64,000 bases of DNA, taken from assembly GCF_024734665.1 (NCBI RefSeq), contig NZ_CP102931.1, positions 6,322,001-6,386,000 on the forward strand, in the 5' to 3' direction. The position numbers and the translations under genes are program-made. Origin of the DNA: Variovorax paradoxus. GTDB taxonomy: Bacteria; Pseudomonadota; Gammaproteobacteria; Burkholderiales; Burkholderiaceae_C. The notes beneath the pieces are model-generated. The model searched no databases. It saw nothing but the letters and a program-made list of their open reading frames with translations, and was not told where the DNA came from. Of the stretch, positions 26,793-37,838 are shown piece after piece (within the stretch, counting starts at the first letter, position 1; every line of letters begins with the position of its first letter).

Positions 26793-27245
26793 ATGGACCT
26801 ACGACTCGACGACCTGGACCGTCACCTGTTGACGCTGCTGCAAGCCAACGCCCGCGAGCCGGCCGCCAACCTCGCGCGCAAGCTCAAGGTTGCCAGGACC
26901 ACCGTGGTCGCACGCATCGCTCGGCTGGAGCGCGATGGCATCGTCTCGGGGTACGGGGTGCGCCTCGGCCAGCGGCTCGAACAAGCTGCGGTGCGGGCCT
27001 TCTGCGGCCTCAGCGTCAATGCGAAAAGCGCCCCCGTGATCATCAAGGCGCTCGGGCGTTTGCCCGAAGTGGAAGAGGTGTGGGCCGTGAGCGGCCAGTT
27101 CGACTACATGGTCCTGCTCCGGTGCAGCAGCCCCGAACAGCTGGACACCCTTCTCGACCAGATGGGACAGATCGACGGCGTCAACCAGACGCAGACCTCG
27201 ATCGTGCTGAGCCGCAAGATCGATCGCCGCAGCACGGTGGAGTGA
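26793..27245 (+). CDS. Lrp/AsnC-family transcriptional regulator
   Basis: 150 residues from the ATG at 26793 (MDLRLDDLDRHLLTLLQANA), the typical AsnC length; an in-frame ATG at 26712 would add 27 atypical residues. The helix-turn-helix is LARKLKVARTTVVARIARLE and the ligand domain includes VEEVWAVSGQFDYMVLLRCS. Its place directly after the amino-acid importer suggests that it controls the divergent 21.4-27.9 kb regulon. Confidence 0.88.
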   Translation: MDLRLDDLDRHLLTLLQANAREPAANLARKLKVARTTVVARIARLERDGIVSGYGVRLGQRLEQAAVRAFCGLSVNAKSAPVIIKALGRLPEVEEVWAVSGQFDYMVLLRCSSPEQLDTLLDQMGQIDGVNQTQTSIVLSRKIDRRSTVE

Positions 27246-27261
27246 CGGCAGGCCCCCCACG

Positions 27262-27954
27262 ATGACAACGATCCGCGACGCCGGTGCCTTCCTTGGCGTG
27301 CTGATGCTCGACACGCGCTTTCCGCGGCCACCGGGCGACATCGGCAACCCTGAAACCTTCAGCCGCCATGGCATTCCGGTGCGGTTCCATGTGGTCACGG
27401 GAGCTTCGCCCGAGCGCATCGTGAAGCAGGCCGACCCAGCGCTGCTGCAGCCCTTCGTCGATGCCGCGCGGGCGATGGTCGACGAGGGCGCGGGGATGAT
27501 CACGACCAGCTGCGGCTTTCTGGCCGCCTACCAGGACACGCTGGCCGACGCCGTGCCCGTTCCCGTCGTCACGTCGAGCCTGCTGCAATGCAGGGACTTC
27601 GCGCGGCCGGGCATCCTGACCTTCGATGCGGCTTCATTGAGCCCCGCCATCCTGGCCATGGCCGGCGTGCCGCAAGCAACGCCCGTGCAGGGCGTGGAGC
27701 CGGGGTGCGAGTTTCACCGGCGCATCCTCAACAACGAAACGCAGCTCGACCTCGTCGAGGCCGGCCGGAATGTGGTCGACGCCGCATGCCGCCTTGTAGG
27801 CCTTGCGCCATCGGTCGAGGACATCGTGCTCGAGTGCACCAACATGCCGCCCTACCGCGAGGCGATTGCGCGCGCGACAGGGCGGTGCGTGCACGACATC
27901 GAAACCCTGCTGGCCGCGCGTTGGGCGGGGCGCGGGAAGCCCCACAGCAAGTAA
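27262..27954 (+). CDS. Aspartate/glutamate racemase-family protein
   Basis: 230 residues. The two active-site cysteines of the family are visible in MITTSCGFLAAYQ and in VLECTNMPPYREAI. Family members include Asp, Glu and hydantoin racemases and arylmalonate decarboxylase; having both cysteines argues for a racemase rather than a decarboxylase. It lies 16 bp after the Lrp gene in the same operon. It could interconvert amino-acid enantiomers for the DadA-like enzyme, or racemise hydantoins for the hydantoinase at 33 kb; both are inference. Confidence 0.83.
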   Translation: MTTIRDAGAFLGVLMLDTRFPRPPGDIGNPETFSRHGIPVRFHVVTGASPERIVKQADPALLQPFVDAARAMVDEGAGMITTSCGFLAAYQDTLADAVPVPVVTSSLLQCRDFARPGILTFDAASLSPAILAMAGVPQATPVQGVEPGCEFHRRILNNETQLDLVEAGRNVVDAACRLVGLAPSVEDIVLECTNMPPYREAIARATGRCVHDIETLLAARWAGRGKPHSK

Positions 27955-28318
27955 AGGCGCGCCGCAAGCCGGCCGCCTCTTCCACCCCTGAATTCCTGAC
28001 TGCGGGCACGCCATCGGCGGCAGCCCGGGCACCGCCGACGGCCGAATTGCGCCACCAATACAGCCCCCACTTTGGTGCCAATACAGTTATTTATAACGAT
28101 TTGAACCGTAAATGGAATGCCTTCGACAAGGCACCGTACGATCCGCTCGGCTTCAATTGTTTTTATTCTTCAATTTCCTTTTCGAGCAAATACGGACAGT
28201 TAATCCTTTTTATTTAATTCGACAAATCATCAATCCCGACAGGGACTTTTTTGGCCCAACTGATGCCGAAGGCTTTTTATCGCCTCGGATTTCCTTTTCT
28301 TCATCTCCTGGAGATTTT
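27955..28318 (+). promoter_or_regulatory. AT-rich leader upstream of the aminotransferase/N-hydroxylase fusion
   Basis: From 28081 to 28320, 94 of 240 bases are G or C (39%), against roughly two thirds in neighbouring genes. It contains GTTAT-TT-ATAAC (28086-28097), a small palindrome that could be an operator, and many T-runs. A frame is open through 28112-28318 into the fusion gene, but its sequence is not protein-like. GGAG at 28309-28312 is the ribosome-binding site of the ATG at 28319. Confidence 0.6.
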
Positions 28319-30073
28319 ATGGACAGCAATTCCGGTCGATCGGTATTTCCAGCACCACACCCCAGCATCGCATGGATGGACGGTGAATTTGTCAATTGGG
28401 AGCAATGCACTTTGCATGTTCGCACCCAGGCTGGATTTTTTGGTGCGAACATATTTGAAGGGCTTCGTGCTTATTGGGACGAGGCCACTCAAAAATCGTA
28501 CATCTTCCGCCTGGACGATCATCTGAAACGGCTCGAGCAGTCGATGAAGATCATGCGAATGAAGTCGCGCTACGATACGCCAACGCTCCGGCAGGCGACA
28601 GTCGAGCTGCTGAGCCGCTGCGAATTCCAGGCGCATGCGCAAATCAACCTTTCGACGTATTTCAGATATTCCGGCCCTGGCGAGCCATTGGTTGCTACCG
28701 AAGACACGGGCGCACACATTACCGCAATTCCGCTGCCGCGCTCCCCGAAGATAGAAAAAGGAGTTGCCGCTGCAATTTCCACCTGGCGCCGAATTTCGGA
28801 CGACTGCATACCGCCACGCGCCAAGGTAGCGGCCAATTACCAAAACAGCCGTCTTGCACAAAACGAAGCGCGCGATAACGGTTTTGATATCGCGATCATC
28901 CTGAACAACAGGGGCAAGGTGTCCGAAGGCCCGGCGGCATGCCTTTTCATCATCAGGGACGGCGTGCTGATCACGCCCCCGACATTCGCCGATATCCTGG
29001 AAAGCCTGACCCGCGATACGCTGATCGTGCTGGCCAGGGAAAAATTGGGGTTGCAGGTCGTGGAGCGCGAAATCGACCGCACCGAATTGCTGATTTCCGA
29101 TGAAGTGCTGATGTGCGGCACCCTGTTCGAAATACTTCCCGTGACTTCCGTCGATCGCCTGCCCATCGGCGACGGCGAGGTGGGGCCAATCACCCGCCAG
29201 CTGCAGGCGCACTACCTGACGACGGTGACGGGCGGATACCCGGAATATTCGTCCTGGTGCACCGAGGTGGCCGCGCCGCCCGCGGTGCTTCCGCCCAAGG
29301 TCACGCTGACTCATCAGGAGGCCATCGAGTGGGTGGACAGCGCCGACAACGCCTACCCGTGGGCCAAGGCGAGCCTGGAAGACTTCAGCGGCTACCTGCG
29401 GGAGCCGAGCAAGTTCCCATGCAACTTCGCGCGTACGGCGTTCCGCACGAACACGCTGCATTTCGTCTTCGCGGGCTCCGACACCGATCCGCTCGAACTC
29501 GCTCGCGTGCGCCAGGGGCTGCGCGAATACCTGAAGACGGTCTCGGTGATGACCGGGATCGAGGAGTCCATGAACGTGCTGGTGATCCTGTTCAAGCCCG
29601 AAGCGCAGGAACAGGCGCTCGATCACTACCACCAGACTGCGTGGCACGTGATGCAGGACTGGGTCGACAACGATCCCGAACCGTGGCCACCCGAGATTCC
29701 CACCGACCCCGAGCAGCCGTTCTGGAGCCTGTGCTTCGCGGGCGTTCCGCTCTTCATCAACGTCAGTGCGCCGGCGCACCGGCACCGCAAGAGCCGCAAT
29801 CTCGGTCGATCGCTGGCCATGGTCACGCAGCCGCGGGCGGGCTTCGACCTGCTCGCCGGCCCCACGCCGGAGGGCGACAAGGTGAGGCAGCGAATCCGCC
29901 GGCAGGTGGAGCTGTACGACGGGCAGCCGGCGCCGGACGTCGTCGGCACCTACCACCGGGGCGACCTCGAGTGGAAGCAGTACGTCTTCACGGACACCAA
30001 CGACGAGAAGCTGACCCGCTGCCCGCTGCACATCGATGCCGCAGCGCCCACGCTGCAACGCCGCACGGGCTGA
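28319..30073 (+). CDS. Fusion of fold-IV (branched-chain-type) aminotransferase and YqcI/YcgG heme N-hydroxylase-family domain
   Basis: 584 residues. Residues 1-~315 are a branched-chain-type aminotransferase: HVRTQAGFFGANIFEGLRAY, the PLP lysine at ~169 in AKVAANYQNSRLAQNEA, and KVSEGPAACLFIIRDG in place of the usual SEGxGENLF. Residues ~325-584 match the YqcI/YcgG family: SKFPCNFARTAFRTN, PWPPEIPTDPEQPFWSLCFA, SAPAHRHRKSRNLG and GDLEWKQYVF. That family includes GntA, a heme-dependent N-hydroxylase of guanitoxin biosynthesis. Each domain alone is a known family; the joined form suggests that a transaminated or to-be-transaminated substrate is also N-oxygenated. Sampled lines of the first half are about 51% G+C, of the second about 67%. 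The TPP enzyme gene follows after 9 bp. Confidence 0.85.
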   Translation: MDSNSGRSVFPAPHPSIAWMDGEFVNWEQCTLHVRTQAGFFGANIFEGLRAYWDEATQKSYIFRLDDHLKRLEQSMKIMRMKSRYDTPTLRQATVELLSRCEFQAHAQINLSTYFRYSGPGEPLVATEDTGAHITAIPLPRSPKIEKGVAAAISTWRRISDDCIPPRAKVAANYQNSRLAQNEARDNGFDIAIILNNRGKVSEGPAACLFIIRDGVLITPPTFADILESLTRDTLIVLAREKLGLQVVEREIDRTELLISDEVLMCGTLFEILPVTSVDRLPIGDGEVGPITRQLQAHYLTTVTGGYPEYSSWCTEVAAPPAVLPPKVTLTHQEAIEWVDSADNAYPWAKASLEDFSGYLREPSKFPCNFARTAFRTNTLHFVFAGSDTDPLELARVRQGLREYLKTVSVMTGIEESMNVLVILFKPEAQEQALDHYHQTAWHVMQDWVDNDPEPWPPEIPTDPEQPFWSLCFAGVPLFINVSAPAHRHRKSRNLGRSLAMVTQPRAGFDLLAGPTPEGDKVRQRIRRQVELYDGQPAPDVVGTYHRGDLEWKQYVFTDTNDEKLTRCPLHIDAAAPTLQRRTG

Positions 30074-30082
30074 AGAAGAAAG

Positions 30083-31660
30083 ATGGAGAACGAATTGAAC
30101 GGCTCCGATGTCATTTGCGAAACCTTGATCGCCTCCGGCGTCGAGGTCTGTTTTGCCAACCCAGGAACATCCGAACTTCACCTGGTGGCCGGCATGGAGC
30201 GCCGGGCGGACCTGCGCTGCGTGCTGGGCCTGTTCGAAGGCGTGGTCACGGGCGCGGCCGACGGCTATGGGCGCATGACCGACAAGCCCGCCGCGACCCT
30301 GCTGCACCTGGGCCCGGGCCTGGGCAACGGGCTGGCGAACCTTCACAACGCCAGGCGCGCCAGGACCCCCATCGTCAACATCGTCGGCGACCATGCGACG
30401 CACCACCTGCCCTTCAATGCTCCACTGACCTCCGACATCGAGAGCCTCGCCAAGCCGATGTCGAACTGGTACGGACGCATCGGCTCCGTGCATGACATTG
30501 CCTCGACCGTTTCCGATGCGTGCCGGGCAGCCTGGTCGCTGCCCGGTGTCGCCACGCTGGTCGTGCCCGCGGAAGTCACCTGGGGCGATGCCGACCCGGT
30601 GCAGCCGCCGAGTCTCACAAGATTCGCAGACTCACCGCCGCCCCCTGATCGCGAGAAGGAGCAGCGGGCCGTGGCCCTGCTGCGCAGCGACCGGAAGACG
30701 GCGTTGTTTCTCGGTGGCCGCGCACTGCGGCAGGAAACCCTTGCGCTCGCTTCCGAGATCGCGCGCAAGACCGGCGCCAGCCTGCTGGCCCCCTTTGCGA
30801 ATGCGCGCATGGCACGCGGGGCAGGAAGGCCCGCCGTGCCGCGCGTGGCCTACGCGACGGACCTGGCCGTGACCCAACTGGGGCAGTTCGATGCAGTCGT
30901 CATGATCGGCGCCGAGCGGCCGGTGGCATTCTTTGCGCATCCGGGCATGCCGAGCCGCCTGCTTCGCGAAGATTGCGAAGTGATCGAGCTGTGCGAACCG
31001 GGGGGCGATGTTGCGGCGGCAATCGAAGGCCTTGCGGAACACTTCTCTTCGGTCCGGCTGGTCCTGGACGAGCCGCCGCCCGCAAGGCGCCGCGACCAGC
31101 CACATCTTCCACCAGGCCCACTCACAAACGAAGCGCTCGCGGAGCTGATTGCCCGGCTGCTGCCGGACAACGCCATCGTCTGCGACGAGGCCCTGTCTTC
31201 CGTGACGCAGCTTTTTGCCAAGTCGTACGACGCGGCACCGCACGACTGGCTGCAGATTACCGGTGGCTCGATCGGCATCGGGATTCCGCTGGCAACGGGC
31301 GCTGCCATTGCCTGCCCCGACAGAAAAGTCATCACGCTTCAAGCCGACGGCAGCGGCATGTACACGCTGCAGGGGCTCTGGACGCAGGCGCACGAGAACC
31401 TCGATGCGATCACGATCGTTCTGGCCAACAGGAAGTACGCGCTGCTGATCGACGAGATGCGGCGCATGGGCGTGAAGCCCCCCGAACACCAGACGCGCGG
31501 CAGCTTCGACCTCACCGATCCCATTCTCGATTGGGTCTCGCTGGCAAAGGGCATGGGCGTGGAAGCCGCGCGGGCTTCCACGGCGGAAGAGTTCATCAAG
31601 GTCTTCGTCGGCGCGCTGAAGCGCAGGGGGCCTTTTCTGATCGAAGCGGTCCTCTCATGA
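30083..31660 (+). CDS. Thiamine-diphosphate-dependent enzyme, acetolactate synthase large-subunit-like
   Basis: 525 residues. The N-terminal domain holds VCFANPGTSELHLVAGME and the cofactor-activating Glu at residue 52 (LGLFEGVVTGAADGYGRM). The C-terminal TPP motif is QADGSGMYTLQ (Asp 422) to IVLANRKY (Asn 449). It belongs to the acetolactate synthase-like/benzoylformate decarboxylase group. No small regulatory subunit or IlvC neighbour is present, so branched-chain synthesis is unlikely. It should decarboxylate or condense a 2-keto acid, which is what the fused aminotransferase makes or uses. Confidence 0.88.
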   Translation: MENELNGSDVICETLIASGVEVCFANPGTSELHLVAGMERRADLRCVLGLFEGVVTGAADGYGRMTDKPAATLLHLGPGLGNGLANLHNARRARTPIVNIVGDHATHHLPFNAPLTSDIESLAKPMSNWYGRIGSVHDIASTVSDACRAAWSLPGVATLVVPAEVTWGDADPVQPPSLTRFADSPPPPDREKEQRAVALLRSDRKTALFLGGRALRQETLALASEIARKTGASLLAPFANARMARGAGRPAVPRVAYATDLAVTQLGQFDAVVMIGAERPVAFFAHPGMPSRLLREDCEVIELCEPGGDVAAAIEGLAEHFSSVRLVLDEPPPARRRDQPHLPPGPLTNEALAELIARLLPDNAIVCDEALSSVTQLFAKSYDAAPHDWLQITGGSIGIGIPLATGAAIACPDRKVITLQADGSGMYTLQGLWTQAHENLDAITIVLANRKYALLIDEMRRMGVKPPEHQTRGSFDLTDPILDWVSLAKGMGVEAARASTAEEFIKVFVGALKRRGPFLIEAVLS

Positions 31661-31668
31661 GAACGCGC

Positions 31669-33105
31669 TCATAGCGCGGACAGGAACTGCCAGAACCTGT
31701 CCGTGTCGCAATAGGCCACGTTGAAGCGGAACCAGGCGCTGGCGGTGTCCGATGCGCTGAAGTACATGCCCGGGGCGAGCCAGATGCCCTGCCTGAGTGC
31801 GCGTGCCGTCACTTCCCTGGCCTCGGCAGGATCGATCGGCAGGCGCCCCCAGAGAAAGAGGCCTCCGCGCGGGCGATGGAACAGCTCCACGCCGGCAGCG
31901 CAGAGCTTTCGCTCGATCTGCGTGTGCACATCCGCCAGGCGATGGCGCAGCCGTTCGAGATGCTGGCGGTAGGCGCTGTCGACAAGAATCTGGTGAACGG
32001 CCTTTTCCGTGACCGCGGAAGAAGTGAGACCCGTGACCATCTTCAGGCGCACCAGCGCTTCCAGGGTGGCCGCATCGGCCGCGATGAAACCCACGCGCAG
32101 CAGCGGCGAAATGGTCTTTGAAAATCCGCCGATGTGGATGACCGGCCCGAGGCCCGCCATGGCGGCCAGCATCGGTGCATCTGGCGGAGCGAGCCCGCGG
32201 CTCACGTCGTTCTCGACGATGAGCATCTGCGTGCGCTGCGCAATCTGGAGCACCTTGTAGGCCATCGGCAAGGTGATCGACGTGCCCGTGGGGTTGTGCA
32301 GCGCGGAGCTCACGAAGAGGGCCTTGGGCTTGTGCTTCTGCACCAGGGCCTCCAGCACGTCGGTGTCCAGGCCCGCCGGCGTGCGCGGCACGAACAGCAG
32401 CTGCACGCGCGCCAGCTTCAGCCGTTCGAGCAGGTTGCAATAGCAAGGGTCTTCGACCACGACGACGTCATCCGGCTTGAGGAGAAAGCGGATGACGAGG
32501 TCGATGGCCTGCGTGGCGCCCTGCGTGATCAGCACCGAGTTGATGTCGGCAGGCACCCCGAAGCGCGCCAGCTCGAAGGCCACGCGCGACCGAAGGCTTG
32601 CGTCGCCGAATGGCTGGCCGTACCCGCCGACCTGGCTCTTCATGGTGCGGCTCAGCGATCGCAGGGCCCGGCCGAATTCGATGCCGTCGAGCCAGCCCGA
32701 TGGAAGCCACCCGCAGCCGGCCTTGATGGACGCCGTCTGGTCGGAGAACACCTCCGACAGGAGCCATGCATCGTTGGGGCCGGACGGCGGCACGCGCGGC
32801 TGCGGTGCGGGCTCCATCGTGACCGGACTCGCCACGATGAATCCGGCGCCGGGGCGCGACGCGATCATGCCGAGCGACACCAGCCGCTGGTACGCCTGCG
32901 CAATGGTGAAGGTGCTGAGCTGCAGATGCATTGCCATCTGCCGCACGGACGGCAGCTTCTCGCCGGACAGAATCCTGCGCTGCCCGATCGCCTCGGCAAT
33001 GCCGTCCACAAGCTGGCTGACCAGGGAGCTTGCGCGGCCTTTGCGGCGATCGATGGAGAGCTTCAACCCATGGTCGCTCAGCTCCACTGCGTCCCCACCG
33101 GCCAT
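31669..33105 (-). CDS. MocR-type (GntR-aminotransferase) PLP-dependent transcriptional regulator
   Basis: 478 residues from the ATG at 33105. The N-terminal GntR winged helix (LVDGIAEAIGQRRILSGEKL, then TFTIAQAYQRLVSLGMIASR) is joined to a fold-I aminotransferase domain with NPTGTSI and the PLP lysine in HIGGFSKTISPLLRVGF. MocR regulators such as GabR and PdxR sense PLP adducts of amines. It is the third gene of the minus-strand NCS1-hydantoinase operon and ends 8 bp from the stop of the TPP enzyme gene, so it could control either or both gene sets. Confidence 0.88.
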   Translation of the reverse strand: MAGGDAVELSDHGLKLSIDRRKGRASSLVSQLVDGIAEAIGQRRILSGEKLPSVRQMAMHLQLSTFTIAQAYQRLVSLGMIASRPGAGFIVASPVTMEPAPQPRVPPSGPNDAWLLSEVFSDQTASIKAGCGWLPSGWLDGIEFGRALRSLSRTMKSQVGGYGQPFGDASLRSRVAFELARFGVPADINSVLITQGATQAIDLVIRFLLKPDDVVVVEDPCYCNLLERLKLARVQLLFVPRTPAGLDTDVLEALVQKHKPKALFVSSALHNPTGTSITLPMAYKVLQIAQRTQMLIVENDVSRGLAPPDAPMLAAMAGLGPVIHIGGFSKTISPLLRVGFIAADAATLEALVRLKMVTGLTSSAVTEKAVHQILVDSAYRQHLERLRHRLADVHTQIERKLCAAGVELFHRPRGGLFLWGRLPIDPAEAREVTARALRQGIWLAPGMYFSASDTASAWFRFNVAYCDTDRFWQFLSAL

Positions 33106-33142
33106 GGCTTGCGCGCAGCGCCGGGGTTCGAGCACAGCCTGC

Positions 33143-36118
<2,976 letters not shown>

Positions 36119-36157
36119 TCACGTGGGGCTGGGAATTGAGCTTCTTCGATATGTCTA

Positions 36158-36186
36158 CTATTTATCCGTATAAAACATATAAATAG
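36158..36186. promoter_or_regulatory. Inverted repeat CTATTTAT/ATAAATAG in the NCS1-GntR divergent promoter
   Basis: CTATTTAT (36158-36165) and ATAAATAG (36179-36186) are perfect 8-bp arms around a 13-bp spacer. It lies in an AT-rich stretch (77 of 180 bases G or C in 36121-36300) between the divergent starts at 36099 and 36327. It is a candidate operator of the GntR/FadR-type gene or part of overlapping promoters. Confidence 0.4.
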
Positions 36187-36252
36187 GAGCATTACATAGC
36201 AAGTTCGATGCCCAAACAAGCCTGATCACCGGTCTATTGCGCGTGTTTTTGG

Positions 36253-36272
36253 TTCAATTGCATTCAATTGCA
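36253..36272. promoter_or_regulatory. Exact tandem repeat of TTCAATTGCA upstream of the GntR gene
   Basis: The 10-mer TTCAATTGCA occurs twice with no gap (36253-36262, 36263-36272), and each copy holds the palindrome CAATTG. Ten base pairs is close to one helical turn, so both copies face the same side. It lies 55 bp before the regulator's start, a fitting place for autoregulation. Confidence 0.4.
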
Positions 36273-36326
36273 TCGATTTATCATGGGCAATCGGCTCCGC
36301 TCGGGAGCTTTCCCAAGGAACAGGGC

Positions 36327-37097
36327 ATGCCCATTGGTCAACGCGCAAGAAAACGCCCCAAGCTCTCAGACCTCGTCGTCGAAGACGTGAAGCGCTGGAT
36401 CGTTACGGAGCGCAAGCAGCCGGGCGACCGGCTACCGAACGAGAAAGAGCTCGTCGAGCTTTTCGGCGTCTCGAAAAGCACGATGCGGGAGGGACTGAAG
36501 GCACTGGAAGTGCGCGGCCTGATCAAGACGCGCACGGGCCCGGCCGGCGGTGCCTATCTCCAGCAGGTCTCGCTCGATCACGCGTCAGAGCCGCTGAGAA
36601 ACTTCCTGCACTTCCACCATCTGGACGGGCATCACATCTACCAGCTGCGCAAGATCCTGGAGCCCGAACTGGCGGTCAGCGTCGTCGGCCGGCTCGACGC
36701 GAAGCAACTGGATCTGATCGAGCAGACCATCCGCCTGTGCGAGCAGGAGCCTCGCAACGATATCGAGTTGCGTGCACAACGCGTCGCCGAGCTGGAGTTT
36801 CACAACCTGCTGGCGGACAAGTGTCCCAACGCCCTGCTCGCCTTCATGTGCCGTTTTCTCAACGACCTGCTGCGCGACCTCATGGTCTACAAGAATGCGT
36901 GGGAGCACCGCCACTTCGGCGAAGCCAACCTGGGCTTTCACAGCAAGCTGCTGCAGGCCTTCCGCGATGAGAACGCCGACGCCGTGCATCGCCTGATGAC
37001 CGAGCACATGGTCGATGCCGAGACGCACATGCACGAGATGGAAGTGCATGTCGGCGTGCAGCAGTTGCTGATGCCCGCGGGTCGGCGCCACGCGTGA
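36327..37097 (+). CDS. GntR-family transcriptional regulator with FadR-type FCD domain
   Basis: 256 residues from the ATG at 36327 with AAGGA at 36315-36319. The N-terminal winged helix is GDRLPNEKELVELFGVSKST followed by MREGLKALEVRGLIKTRTGP. The C-terminal FCD all-helical ligand domain has the metal-binding style residues of FadR relatives (ELEFHNLLADKC, FHSKLLQAFRDENADAVHRL, MTEHM). It is divergent from the NCS1 transporter and probably controls that operon in response to the ring compound or its breakdown product. Confidence 0.87.
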   Translation: MPIGQRARKRPKLSDLVVEDVKRWIVTERKQPGDRLPNEKELVELFGVSKSTMREGLKALEVRGLIKTRTGPAGGAYLQQVSLDHASEPLRNFLHFHHLDGHHIYQLRKILEPELAVSVVGRLDAKQLDLIEQTIRLCEQEPRNDIELRAQRVAELEFHNLLADKCPNALLAFMCRFLNDLLRDLMVYKNAWEHRHFGEANLGFHSKLLQAFRDENADAVHRLMTEHMVDAETHMHEMEVHVGVQQLLMPAGRRHA

Positions 37098-37114
37098 CGG
37101 GCCTGCCCAAAGAG

Positions 37115-37147
37115 AAAGAGCCGCCCCCTTTCGGGAAGCGGCTCTTT
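37115..37147. terminator. Bidirectional Rho-independent terminator between GntR gene and ssb
   Basis: A 10-bp perfect stem (AAAGAGCCGC with GCGGCTCTTT) has a 13-base loop and T-rich ends on both strands. It sits between the plus-strand stop at 37097 and the minus-strand stop at 37173, so it can end both transcripts. Confidence 0.8.
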
Positions 37148-37172
37148 GCTCGTGAACCTGCGAAGGTCCGGA

Positions 37173-37730
37173 TCAGAACGGAATGTCGTCGTCCATGTCG
37201 TCGAAGCCCGACGACGACTTGGCCGGTGCCTGGCGCGGAGCCGGCGCCGCAGCGCGCGGAGCGGCTGCCGGCGCACGCGGGGCGTAACCGCCGCCGCCAC
37301 CACCACCGCCATTGCCGCCTTGCGAATAACCACCGCCGCCACCCTGCGAGTAGCCGCCGTCGTCCTCGGGGCCGCCCGATGGGCCGCCCTGGCCTTGACG
37401 GCTGCCGAGCATCTGCATCTGGTCGGCGCGGATTTCGGTGGTGTACTTTTCGATGCCGTCCTTGTCGGTCCACTTGCGCGTGCGCAGGCTTCCTTCGACA
37501 TACACCTGCGAGCCCTTGCGCAGGTACTGGCCGGCGATTTCGGCCAGGCGGCCGTTGAAGACGATGCGGTGCCACTCGGTGGCTTCGCGCATTTCGCCGC
37601 TTTGCTTGTCTTTCCAGCGATCGGTGGTGGCCACTGTGACGTTCGCGACCTGGTCGCCGCTCGGGAAGGTACGCATTTCGGGGTCGCGCCCCAGATTGCC
37701 GACGACGATGACTTTATTGACCGATGCCAT
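37173..37730 (-). CDS. ssb: Single-stranded DNA-binding protein
   Basis: 185 residues from the ATG at 37730 ([20 protein letters not shown]). The OB fold covers residues 1-~110 ([35 protein letters not shown]). A Gly/Pro/Ala-rich flexible linker follows. The acidic tail ends DDMDDDIPF, the partner-recruiting C-terminus. It binds ssDNA as a tetramer in replication, repair and recombination. The long in-frame extension upstream is only another frame of the neighbouring channel gene. Confidence 0.97.
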   Translation of the reverse strand: MASVNKVIVVGNLGRDPEMRTFPSGDQVANVTVATTDRWKDKQSGEMREATEWHRIVFNGRLAEIAGQYLRKGSQVYVEGSLRTRKWTDKDGIEKYTTEIRADQMQMLGSRQGQGGPSGGPEDDGGYSQGGGGGYSQGGNGGGGGGGGYAPRAPAAAPRAAAPAPRQAPAKSSSGFDDMDDDIPF

Positions 37731-37838
37731 ATGCACTGCCCCTGATAAGTAGATGAAGGAGGAGGTTGAGAAGAACCCTCGATTGTGCCCCAAGGCGACC
37801 GGCCGCACTCCCGCCAGGTGCCAGAATGGGCCTCTCCG

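Noticed and set aside
28112..28318. N-terminal extension of the fusion protein
   Set aside because: The frame is open but AT-rich and not protein-like, and a GGAG ribosome-binding site serves the ATG at 28319.
30083..31660. ilvB acetolactate synthase for branched-chain amino-acid synthesis
   Set aside because: No small subunit, ilvC or ilvD nearby; it is coupled to an N-hydroxylase-family fusion instead.
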